NCBI GenBank assembly: GCA_030824295.1
Contig: JAVBYA010000452.1
Span: 1 to 5,571, forward strand
Direction: 5' to 3'
DNA length: 5,571 nt
Source: Bacteroidota bacterium
GTDB taxonomy: Bacteria; Bacteroidota; Ignavibacteria; UBA10030; UBA8401
The notes below the pieces were generated by a model that ran no database searches, was not told the origin of the DNA, and saw nothing but the letters and a program-made list of their open reading frames with translations. A program made the position numbers and the translations under genes. Positions within the stretch are counted from its first letter, which is position 1, and each line of letters starts with the position of its first letter. Of this stretch, positions 1 through 5,571 are shown piece by piece.

Positions 1-6
1 CATTCC

Positions 7-12
7 AGGAGG
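7..12 (+). promoter_or_regulatory. Shine-Dalgarno of the first lipoprotein gene
   Basis: A perfect AGGAGG lies 5 bases before the ATG at 18 and fixes that start. The window begins too close to this site to show a promoter or any upstream gene. Confidence 0.85.
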
Positions 13-17
13 TCGAT

Positions 18-641
18 ATGAAGCCTCTCCTTGTATCCCTGCTCGCTATTGCATTCGCTCTCTCTCCCGGCTGTTCTTCTTCGCAGCCTGATTCGAACAC
101 AACCATGCCGATCCTCGTCCAACAGCAGCCGCTTCCCGCATTCCCCCCTACAGCCTCCGCTTCGCTCCTCCGCATCCCGTTGGAACTGCATATCAGTAAA
201 ACCGGGACGGTGACGGATGCGGTGCTGATCCGCAGCAGCGGTGACGCTGCATGGGACTCCGCTGCACTTACCGCGATCCGTTCATGGAGGTATACTCCGG
301 CCAAGGTCAATGGTATCCCCGTTCCGATCTGGGTGCAACAGACCGCGGTCATCCGGTTCTCCGAACCGCAGCTCATACCGCTGGCGGAGATCGTCTGTTC
401 AGATGCCGGGCGTGCCGACTCCGCATATCAGATGCTGAAAAACGGAGCGGGTTTCGGTGAAACGGCACGTCGGTTCTCCTGTGCCGATTCGAAAGTGCAG
501 GACGGTGACCTTGGCACCGTGAATATCCAGATCTATCCAGAATCGGTCCGCCGGGCGATGCGCGGTCTTGCTGCGGGAGAATTCACAGCGCCGATACCGT
601 ACGGCGACCGATATGCGATCTTTTACCGCTTGCCGGAATGA
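18..641 (+). CDS. Probable lipoprotein with TonB C-terminal-like domain and parvulin-like domain
   Basis: This encodes 207 residues. The N-terminus is a short hydrophobic export signal (residues 3-18) ending at SPGC, so Cys19 is the likely lipidated residue. The lipobox is imperfect because Ser sits at -3, so a cleaved non-lipid signal is possible. Residues about 44-114 match the TonB C-terminal family: a strand, then 'SKTGTVTDAVLIRSSG', the helix 'WDSAALTAIRSWRYTPA', and a closing strand ending 'IRF'. Residues about 122-205 resemble a parvulin (PpiC/rotamase) domain, with 'LKNGAGFGETARRFS', 'GDLG' at 163-166, 'LAAGEFTAPI' and a final strand. The histidine expected in the first strand (xxHIL) is replaced around Glu124, and the late histidine (GYHII) is replaced by 'DRYAIFYR', so isomerase activity is doubtful. 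The start is set by a perfect Shine-Dalgarno. No TonB transmembrane anchor or proline-rich linker is seen, so this is not an ordinary TonB. A scaffold or envelope-assembly role is inference only. It probably forms an operon with the next lipoprotein gene. Confidence 0.85.
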   Translation: MKPLLVSLLAIAFALSPGCSSSQPDSNTTMPILVQQQPLPAFPPTASASLLRIPLELHISKTGTVTDAVLIRSSGDAAWDSAALTAIRSWRYTPAKVNGIPVPIWVQQTAVIRFSEPQLIPLAEIVCSDAGRADSAYQMLKNGAGFGETARRFSCADSKVQDGDLGTVNIQIYPESVRRAMRGLAAGEFTAPIPYGDRYAIFYRLPE

Positions 642-653
642 CCATCATATCAA

Positions 654-659
654 AAGGAG
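654..659 (+). promoter_or_regulatory. Shine-Dalgarno deciding the start of the second lipoprotein gene
   Basis: AAGGAG sits 5 bases before the ATG at 665. An in-frame ATG at 638 overlaps the previous stop codon as ATGA. It has no comparable purine tract and would add nine residues ahead of the signal peptide, so 665 is preferred. Confidence 0.75.
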
Positions 660-664
660 TACCC

Positions 665-1228
665 ATGTCCGATCGTCGTTCGATGCTCCGCACACTTCTC
701 ATCAGTAGTCTCGCTTTTCTATTATGGGGATGCCCGGTCCGCTCCCTTCACCCGCTCTTCACACCGGGACAATCGGTGGCCGTGGCGGAGATCGAAGGAC
801 AGTGGAGAACGGATGGTGCGGACTACCGGTTCGAGCTGCTGGAAGGGACGAACTACCGGGTGACGGTGATCTCAACGGAAGAACTGGATACGGTGATGTA
901 CGCGGGGCGGTTCGGAAGGATCCGGGGGGTATTGTATCTGGACACTGCACCGCTCAGCAGTTCGGAGGAGCATCATTATCTCTCCGTCCACCTCTTCTCG
1001 CGGATCGATCTGAGCGGCGATTCACTGACCCTCCGCACGCTGGATGGCGAGTGGATGGTGAAACTGGCGGATACGAAGAAACTCCGCACCCCGTTCGTCC
1101 GGAGGGAGAATGAGATCATCCTGACCGGAACACCGGATGAACTGCAGAAATTCGTTGCATCGGCTGCGGCGAATCCGGATGCATATCCGGACAAGAGTCC
1201 GTTCGTACGCATCCCGGAACTGCGGTGA
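665..1228 (+). CDS. Lipoprotein of unknown function with SLHPLFT motif
   Basis: This encodes 187 residues. A basic start (DRR, then R9) is followed by a hydrophobic stretch (residues 11-21) and the lipobox LWGC, so Cys23 is the probable lipidated residue. Right after it comes 'SLHPLFT' (residues 27-33). I recall a similar SLHPLYT motif from uncharacterised bacterial lipoproteins, but cannot confirm the family here. The rest alternates short hydrophobic and polar segments, suggesting a mostly beta fold. 'EGQWRTDGADYRFELLEG' (44-61) looks like the first strands of a small lipocalin-like barrel, which is a guess at fold only. The end carries 'TGTPDELQKFVASAAANPDA' (154-173), probably a helix. 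No catalytic or metal-binding motif is apparent. It starts 23 bases after the upstream gene's stop on the same strand, so the two are likely co-transcribed. It ends 9 bases before the end of the convergent NTF2-like gene. The longer start at 638 is the alternative. Confidence 0.8.
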   Translation: MSDRRSMLRTLLISSLAFLLWGCPVRSLHPLFTPGQSVAVAEIEGQWRTDGADYRFELLEGTNYRVTVISTEELDTVMYAGRFGRIRGVLYLDTAPLSSSEEHHYLSVHLFSRIDLSGDSLTLRTLDGEWMVKLADTKKLRTPFVRRENEIILTGTPDELQKFVASAAANPDAYPDKSPFVRIPELR

Positions 1229-1237
1229 GACGCGGCG

Positions 1238-2074
1238 CTACGGTCTCCTGAAAGGGTCCAGTACATCCGCCGCGAGTTTCCATCCGGAACGGTAGCGCCA
1301 GATGCGCACATAACTGGCGGAATCCTTCGCCGGTGAGACGGCAATGCCGTACACATATCCCAGATCCCCCGAAGCGGCGATCACGGAATCGAACGGCGTG
1401 TAGCGCATTCCCTGTTCGGCAGAGCGCAGCAATGAACGCGACTGCTCCTTATTGACCGCCGGGAACGCATCGGTCCGATACACCCTGACATCCTCATCCC
1501 CATACTCTCCCACTGCTGCTGCAGCACCGCGCGATCGTCTCACGTTCACGAATGCCCGTTCCGCATCCATCATAGCGCGGGATGTCATTGCCGGAGTGAT
1601 CCGAGACGCTGGGGAAGGCAGGATGCTGAACTTCTCCGGTTCAGATCGATGCAGATGCTTCGGATAACCGATCCCGTTATCGAAGATCACTTTCCAGACG
1701 CCGTCCGCCCGCTTCTTCCAGACCGAGACATAATATCCATACGCAACGGGAGTATCACCTTTGGCGATACGGTACTGCCACGGTCCTGTGGAAAGACCGA
1801 GATCCCCGGATGCCGCGACTTCGACGAACGCTGGGTACCAGGAGAGATGCGCTTTCGATTCCGGACGGGTCCGGTACAACTGCATGCCGTTCACCGGATG
1901 CGGATTGAACATCACGCATTGCTCATCCAGGAACATGACGAACGAGCGGTTGATGCCGAACGAATCGGCTGCTGCAGAGAAAGCGCGCTCCTCAGCTGCC
2001 AATGAAGAAGCAGCATCCTTCTGCTGTGGAAAGACAGCAGCTGTCATCAATAATACAAGTAACAGGGAGCGCAT
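1238..2074 (-). CDS. Exported protein with two NTF2/SnoaL-like (DUF4440-type) domains
   Basis: This encodes 278 residues. Residues 1-15 are a hydrophobic signal peptide (MRSLLLVLLMTAAVF) without a lipobox, so export to the periplasm is likely. Residues about 27-138 form a well-preserved NTF2-like domain: an 'AEERAF' helix, 'FVMFLDEQCVMFNPHPVNG', 'AASGDLGLSTGPWQY', 'GYYVSVWKKRADGVWKVIFD' and 'GIGYP'. These are typical of DUF4440/SnoaL-like proteins. Residues about 169-275 repeat the pattern in weaker form: 'DAERAF', 'VRVYR', 'IAASGDLGYVYGIAV', 'SYVRIWRYRSGWKLAADVLDP'. The two halves share AERAF and AASGDLG in the same order, indicating an internal duplication. Family members range from small-molecule enzymes to ligand-binding or dimerisation modules. 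No residue here proves catalysis, so no substrate is assigned. The ATG at 2074 is supported by an AAGGAG 5 bases upstream that overlaps the stop codon of the peptidase gene, indicating a shared transcript and possible translational coupling. Confidence 0.88.
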   Translation of the reverse strand: MRSLLLVLLMTAAVFPQQKDAASSLAAEERAFSAAADSFGINRSFVMFLDEQCVMFNPHPVNGMQLYRTRPESKAHLSWYPAFVEVAASGDLGLSTGPWQYRIAKGDTPVAYGYYVSVWKKRADGVWKVIFDNGIGYPKHLHRSEPEKFSILPSPASRITPAMTSRAMMDAERAFVNVRRSRGAAAAVGEYGDEDVRVYRTDAFPAVNKEQSRSLLRSAEQGMRYTPFDSVIAASGDLGYVYGIAVSPAKDSASYVRIWRYRSGWKLAADVLDPFRRP

Positions 2075-2079
2075 AGGAA

Positions 2080-2085
2080 CTCCTT
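2080..2085 (-). promoter_or_regulatory. Shine-Dalgarno of the NTF2-like gene, overlapping the peptidase stop codon
   Basis: Read on the minus strand, TAAGGAG followed by TTCCT and ATG shows the stop codon of the M28 gene (2084-2086) sharing bases with the AAGGAG. Ribosomes ending on the peptidase would finish directly on this site, which suggests coupled translation. Confidence 0.8.
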
Positions 2086-3700
2086 AATCGACATCCTCAG
2101 CGGAGAACGTTTTGTCCACCGCCGGACGCTTGGGCAGGTCGGCGATCTTCAGTCCGAGCGCATAGATGGTCCGGGTGACCTTGAGCAGATTATCGAAATC
2201 GATCTTGTCCACATGGTCCGTCACGCGGTGATAATCCTCGTGGAGTCCGTCGAAGTAGAACACGATCGGGATGCCGTTCTTCGCATAGTTATAATGATCG
2301 CTGCGGTAGAAGAGGCGGTTCGGATCCTTCGGATCATCGAACTTGTAATTGAGCTTCAGTTTGAAGAGCGACGCATTGACACTCTCGTTCAGTTCTCCCA
2401 GCTGCGTGCTCATCATCTTTGAACCGATGGAGAAGATCTCTCCGGGCGCGACGAAATCCTCGTTCTTCGATGCTTCACCGGTATCCGGCTTGCTGCGGCC
2501 GATCATGTCGATGTTCAGCTGTGTGACGATGGAACCGAGCGGTACGGTGGGGTTCTGCACGAAGTATTTGGAGCCCCACAATCCTTTCTCCTCACCCGTA
2601 TGCCAGATGAACATCATGGAGCGTTTGGGACGCTGCGCTTTGGTGAGTGCTTCGGCCATCGAGAGCAGCCCGACCGTACCGCTGCCGTCATCATCCGCAC
2701 CGTTGTAGATGGAATCGCCGTTCAGCGGTTCGGGACGGAGACCGATGTGGTCATAGTGCGCGCCGAATGCGATGTATTCCTCTTTCAGCTTCTTGTCGCT
2801 CCCCTCCCACACCGCAATGATGTTCTTCGTATAGAGTGTATCGATGCGGACAGCAACATCTGCGGTGATCTTCCGGGACGGTGACAGCGCGAACGGTTTT
2901 GCAGAATCGGCCGATGCACGGACCGACATCGACTGCACGCCGGTCTTCTCCCCGGCAAAGATGGCATCGACCATTTTCATCGAGGCGGTGATGACCGGAA
3001 CTGCCTTCTTCTCATCCGGCTTGTTGAATGCCGGCACCGAGACGGAGCCGCGGCTCAGCGCATTGTTCTTATCGCGCTCCCACGACCCGAGGGCGCGGGG
3101 GCCGGGAATGATGATGAGTCCGGCAGCGCCGTTGTTCTTTGCATAGTTCGACGGAGTGTCGTAATCCTCGCCAAGTTTCAGACCGAAATCGCCTCGCGTT
3201 ACCCCTTTCGGCATTCCCTCCAGAGCAATGATCACTTTCCCTTTCACATCGAGTCCGGCATACGGGTCGATCCCCTTGGAGCGGATGATGAACCCGTTCG
3301 AGACATACACCATCGGTGCCGAGAATTGCCCGGCAACGGTATATGCGAGGAATGCATCGCCGAATGCATACTGTTGTCCGTTCAGAGTAACGGTCGTTGC
3401 AGTTCCATTCACACGCGTCTTATGCAGGAGGATCTTCTGAAAGAACGAACCGTTGTCCCCTGCCGGTGTATAACCCCACCGCGACAGATGGGTCGCGATG
3501 AACTTCGCGGCGATCTCCTGTCCGCGGGAGGGTGTATCCCGTCCTTCCAGTTCATCGGAGGCGATGAACGACAGGTAATCGTACAACTGGGCACGGGTGA
3601 TCCCTTCGATGTTCGTCGGGTCCGCTTTCTTTTTGACAGCAGGCTGAGCAGTGAGCAGAACAGTTCCGCAGAGGATCAGCAGCAATACGCGTTGGAGCAT
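2084..3700 (-). CDS. Exported M28-family zinc aminopeptidase with PA domain
   Basis: This encodes 538 residues. Residues 1-19 are a signal peptide (MLQRVLLLILCGTVLLTAQ). Cys11 lies inside the hydrophobic core and is not in a lipobox, so a soluble periplasmic or secreted enzyme is expected. Residues about 34-95 open the peptidase domain ('YLSFIASDELEGRDTPSRG'). A PA (protease-associated) domain is inserted at about 120-245, with 'DVKGKVIIALEG' and 'NNGAAGLIIIPG'. The catalytic core covers about 290-520. The co-catalytic zinc site expected of family M28 is complete: His315 (GAHYDH), bridging Asp336 (NGADDDGSG), Glu370 as general base and Glu371 as ligand (TGEEKG), Asp398 (NIDMIG) and His491 (DYHRVTD). 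The predicted activity is release of N-terminal amino acids from peptides. The exact preference, or dipeptidase/carboxypeptidase activity, cannot be read from sequence. It lacks the type IX sorting domain found on its upstream neighbour, so it probably stays in the periplasm. The start is backed by AGGAAGGA 5 bases upstream. The NTF2-like gene follows 9 bases after its stop. Confidence 0.95.
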   Translation of the reverse strand: MLQRVLLLILCGTVLLTAQPAVKKKADPTNIEGITRAQLYDYLSFIASDELEGRDTPSRGQEIAAKFIATHLSRWGYTPAGDNGSFFQKILLHKTRVNGTATTVTLNGQQYAFGDAFLAYTVAGQFSAPMVYVSNGFIIRSKGIDPYAGLDVKGKVIIALEGMPKGVTRGDFGLKLGEDYDTPSNYAKNNGAAGLIIIPGPRALGSWERDKNNALSRGSVSVPAFNKPDEKKAVPVITASMKMVDAIFAGEKTGVQSMSVRASADSAKPFALSPSRKITADVAVRIDTLYTKNIIAVWEGSDKKLKEEYIAFGAHYDHIGLRPEPLNGDSIYNGADDDGSGTVGLLSMAEALTKAQRPKRSMMFIWHTGEEKGLWGSKYFVQNPTVPLGSIVTQLNIDMIGRSKPDTGEASKNEDFVAPGEIFSIGSKMMSTQLGELNESVNASLFKLKLNYKFDDPKDPNRLFYRSDHYNYAKNGIPIVFYFDGLHEDYHRVTDHVDKIDFDNLLKVTRTIYALGLKIADLPKRPAVDKTFSAEDVD

Positions 3701-3750
3701 GAGTGTCCTTCCTGATTAAATGGTCCGTGAATGTAGAGGAAAAAACACTC
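3701..3750 (-). promoter_or_regulatory. Possible RNA helix masking the peptidase ribosome binding site
   Basis: On the minus-strand transcript, bases 3750-3739 can pair with bases 3712-3701. This gives 12 consecutive pairs, nine Watson-Crick and three G-U, around a loop of 26 bases. The 3' arm contains nearly all of the AGGAAGGA Shine-Dalgarno and ends next to the ATG. The U-tract lies inside the 5' arm rather than after the stem, so this is not an intrinsic terminator. It could reduce peptidase translation when the message is read through from the upstream gene. The helix is seen by hand pairing only, its long loop lowers stability, and it may be chance. Confidence 0.3.
3706..3713 (-). promoter_or_regulatory. 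Shine-Dalgarno of the M28 peptidase gene
   Basis: AGGAAGGA on the minus strand ends 5 bases before the ATG at 3700, the same spacing as the other three visible starts. Confidence 0.75.
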
Positions 3751-3759
3751 TGTTCCAAA
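3728..3759 (-). promoter_or_regulatory. Weak Bacteroidota-type promoter candidate before the peptidase gene
   Basis: On the minus strand, TTTG (3759-3756) is followed after 20 bases by TACATTCA (3735-3728). The known Bacteroidota pattern is TTTG about 17-23 bases before TAnnTTTG. The upstream box and spacing fit, but the downstream box matches only four of its six fixed bases. If used, transcription would begin after the 5' arm of the proposed helix, so that message could not form it. Simple read-through from the upstream gene is an equally good explanation. Confidence 0.2.
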
Positions 3760-3763
3760 CCGC

Positions 3764-5571
3764 TTATTTCATCAGGATGATTTTCTTGACATCTGTATAC
3801 GGACCGGCAGAGAGACGGTAATAATACATACCGCTGGAGAGTCCGAGCACCGACGCATCCAGATCGTATCGGTATGCACCTGCGGATTGATACTGGCGGA
3901 TCATTTCCGCCACGGTACGGCCAAGTGCATCGATAAGAGTGAGCGAAACCGGTCCATCCTCCGCAATGGAATAGCCGATGGTCGTTGTGGGATTGAACGG
4001 ATTCGGGAAATTCTGTTCCAGAGAGAACTGACGCACAGTACCGTCGCCGGCAGAAATGTATGTGAGCGGACCGGAGACCTTGAACGTGAAACTCTTCTCG
4101 AAGACCTTCGGTCCGTTGTTGGAGCGCGAGGTGACGATGAGTTTCGGGATATAGGTGGTTGCTTCGGATGTCCGGGTCATCTTGCTGAGGTGGATCGTGA
4201 AATGGACCGCCTGGGAATCCTTTGGTTCAAGCACGAAGGAGGCGGGCGAAACACTTAGCGCAGAATCCGGTTTGACCGCAACGAAGGCGGACGTGCCGTT
4301 CACTTTGGAGACGAAGAGGGAATCCGGGGACTTCCCTTGATTATAGACCATGATCACCGTGTCCTTGATGCCGGCCGTGACAGGGATCGTACCGAAGCTA
4401 TGCTGCAGCGTGTTCATGACGATCACCGGCGAAGACGTCAGCGCTGTGATATACTCCTTCCGGATAGTCGTATCGGTCCGGACACCGTCCGACACGATAA
4501 GCCGGACGGAATACGTATCGGGGATAGTATAGGTATATTGCGCGTTCTTCGTCTCTGCATCCGTGATTCCGTCGCCGTTAAAGTCCCACTTCCAGCTGAC
4601 CGCCGTTCCCGGATCGCCGTACGACAGGTCCGTGAAATTCACCGGCATCGGCACCTGATCCTGAAGAACGTCGCCGTAGAACATCGAGCGGATGTACGGT
4701 GACGCACCCGGCTCTGTCACGGAGAGATATTGCTTCGCTGTCACATTGGTCTGCACCGTCCGCTGACCGGAGAGCCATTCGATCACCAGGGAGTCGATGA
4801 CCGCAGCATTTCCCAATCCGATATGGACCGCGTGACTGTTGTGTCCGTTGAAGCTGTTCTGCGACGAGACCTCGCGGTGCTGCCAGTATGATTTCCCGCC
4901 GATTGTCGCTTTCACACGGACCTTCGCTCCGACCGCCGTGCGGTTGAATTGTGCTCCCTTCACATTCACCACGAGCCAATTGTTGGCGGAGGGCTGATCA
5001 TTCCGGTAGAGTTCATTGACTGTACCGCCGCTGACCACGAACAGATCCATATCCCCATCCTTATCGTAATCACCTGCTGCAGCGGAAGTGTGCGGTGCCG
5101 TGATCTGGACCGGCGGTATGGTATCGACACGGGTGAATGAACCATTCCCGTTGTTGCTATAATATAGACAGGTCCGCTGTCCGTCCCGCGTTACATAGCA
5201 GTCCAGATCACCATCGTTATCGAAATCGGCCCAGATATTCGCCAGGGACGAATTGTTCGAGGAAACGATCGGTCCGACCTCTGCAGCGGTTGCTTTCACA
5301 TACACACCGTTATCGTTCCGGTACAGCACATTGTTCGGAACGCCGGAGTAATTGGTCACATACGCATCCAGATCACCGTCATTTTCGATGTCGATCCAGT
5401 TCCACACTTGTCCGTCCAGCAGATCGGTGCCGAGGATGCCCTCAGTTATTCGCTGCAGTGTTGCGGTGCCGGTCTCCTTCATCATGTTCCGGTAGAGAAA
5501 ATCTTTTGCCGGCGTGCCAGCGGGACCGCTGCCGATGAAGAGGTCCTGGTCGCCGTCCATATCATAGTCGA
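3764..5571 (-). CDS. Large secreted protein, 5'-truncated: FG-GAP/VCBS repeats, ASPIC/UnbV, PKD, ASH-like domain and type IX sorting signal
   Basis: The frame stays open to the right window edge, so the N-terminus is missing. The Met codon at 5560 lies inside a repeat (DYDMDGDQD) and is not a start. Numbering from that Met gives 598 residues. FG-GAP/VCBS propeller repeats occupy about 1-190. They carry four Ca-binding-type loops: DYDMDGDQD at the edge, DIENDGDLD at 57-65, DFDNDGDLD at 112-120 and DYDKDGDMD at 164-172. An ASPIC/UnbV domain follows (about 193-284: 'AVGAKVRVKATIGGKSYW', 'HIGLG', 'DSLVIEWLSGQ'). A PKD domain lies at about 302-372 ('WKWDFNGDG', 'YTYTIPDTYSVRLIVSDG'). An ASH/HYDIN-like Ig domain lies at about 378-496 ('FGTIPVTAGIKDTV'). 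A Por-type sorting domain forms the end (511-598: 'QNFPNPFNPTTTIGYSI', 'SSGMYYYRL', 'VKKIILMK'). It should cross the inner membrane by Sec and the outer membrane by type IX secretion, ending on the surface or outside. Adhesion or carbohydrate binding is inferred. Cys121 and Cys131 could form a disulphide. The peptidase gene follows 63 bases downstream. Confidence 0.93.
   Translation of the reverse strand, partial: DYDMDGDQDLFIGSGPAGTPAKDFLYRNMMKETGTATLQRITEGILGTDLLDGQVWNWIDIENDGDLDAYVTNYSGVPNNVLYRNDNGVYVKATAAEVGPIVSSNNSSLANIWADFDNDGDLDCYVTRDGQRTCLYYSNNGNGSFTRVDTIPPVQITAPHTSAAAGDYDKDGDMDLFVVSGGTVNELYRNDQPSANNWLVVNVKGAQFNRTAVGAKVRVKATIGGKSYWQHREVSSQNSFNGHNSHAVHIGLGNAAVIDSLVIEWLSGQRTVQTNVTAKQYLSVTEPGASPYIRSMFYGDVLQDQVPMPVNFTDLSYGDPGTAVSWKWDFNGDGITDAETKNAQYTYTIPDTYSVRLIVSDGVRTDTTIRKEYITALTSSPVIVMNTLQHSFGTIPVTAGIKDTVIMVYNQGKSPDSLFVSKVNGTSAFVAVKPDSALSVSPASFVLEPKDSQAVHFTIHLSKMTRTSEATTYIPKLIVTSRSNNGPKVFEKSFTFKVSGPLTYISAGDGTVRQFSLEQNFPNPFNPTTTIGYSIAEDGPVSLTLIDALGRTVAEMIRQYQSAGAYRYDLDASVLGLSSGMYYYRLSAGPYTDVKKIILMK

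Noticed and set aside
638..664. Longer start for the second lipoprotein at the ATGA overlap with the previous stop
   Set aside because: There is no purine-rich site before 638, while 665 has AAGGAG at ideal spacing and gives a normal lipoprotein signal peptide. The overlap is probably chance.
1227..1274. Inverted repeats GAGAC/GTCTC (1227-1231, 1243-1247) and CGCGGCG/CGCCGCG (1231-1237, 1268-1274) near the convergent gene ends, as a bidirectional terminator
   Set aside because: The first stem has only five pairs and an 11-base loop, the second has a 30-base loop, and neither is followed by a T-tract on either strand. The second also lies partly inside coding sequence.
2600..3146. Plus-strand open frames antisense to the peptidase gene
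   Set aside because: The minus-strand frame has a complete M28 active site along its whole length. The opposing frames have no family signature and no ribosome binding site that stands out.
3739..3750. Minus-strand run GAGTG followed by six T's as an intrinsic terminator of the large secreted protein gene
   Set aside because: No compact GC-rich stem immediately precedes the T run. The only matching arm lies downstream, at the next gene's ribosome binding site.
4578..4979. Open frames of 120-133 codons on either strand inside the large secreted protein gene (e.g. 4578-4979, 4337-4702, 5137-5538)
   Set aside because: They are out-of-frame or antisense shadows of a gene with clear domain matches, and their translations are Arg/His/Ser-rich with no recognisable domain.
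4991..5571. Repeated DNA encoding D-x-D-x-D-G-D-x-D loops, considered as a DNA repeat array or CRISPR-like element
   Set aside because: The repetition is at protein level, about 52-59 residues apart with diverged codons, as expected for FG-GAP/VCBS propeller blades. There are no identical direct repeats with spacers.

Overview
The window holds five genes and nothing I would call a mobile element, RNA gene or CRISPR array. The best taxonomic clue is the C-terminus of the large protein at the right end. It ends in a type IX secretion (Por) sorting domain of the 'QNFPNPFNPTT' kind, which is typical of the Bacteroidota/Chlorobiota/Ignavibacteriota side of the FCB group. Base composition looks moderately GC-rich (by eye in the mid-50s percent). 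All four complete genes start behind a clear purine-rich Shine-Dalgarno, which is unusual for classical Bacteroidia. I therefore lean, by inference only, to an Ignavibacteria/Kapabacteria/Chlorobi-like lineage rather than Bacteroidia.

Layout: positions 18-1228 carry two plus-strand genes 23 bases apart, both encoding probable lipoproteins. The first joins a TonB C-terminal-type domain to a parvulin-like domain that lacks the usual histidines. The second is a 187-residue lipoprotein of unknown function with an 'SLHPLFT' motif just after the lipid-anchor cysteine. This pair converges, with only 9 bases between, on three minus-strand genes. Read in their own direction these are: a 5'-truncated secreted protein (beta-propeller FG-GAP/VCBS repeats, ASPIC/UnbV, PKD, ASH-like domain, T9SS signal) at 3764-5571; an exported M28-family zinc aminopeptidase with an inserted PA domain at 2084-3700; and an exported protein with two NTF2/SnoaL-like (DUF4440-type) domains at 1238-2074.

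The peptidase and the NTF2-like gene are tightly coupled: the second gene's ribosome binding site overlaps the first gene's stop codon. The 63-base gap upstream of the peptidase is the only non-coding stretch of any size. It contains a possible long-range helix that would bury the peptidase's ribosome binding site, and a weak Bacteroidota-type promoter candidate. All five proteins carry export signals or, in the truncated case, an export-dependent sorting domain, so the window is about the cell envelope and secretion. I found no convincing evidence of a new multi-gene system. The most unusual items are the TonB-C/parvulin fusion, the duplicated NTF2-like protein and the possible RBS-masking helix.
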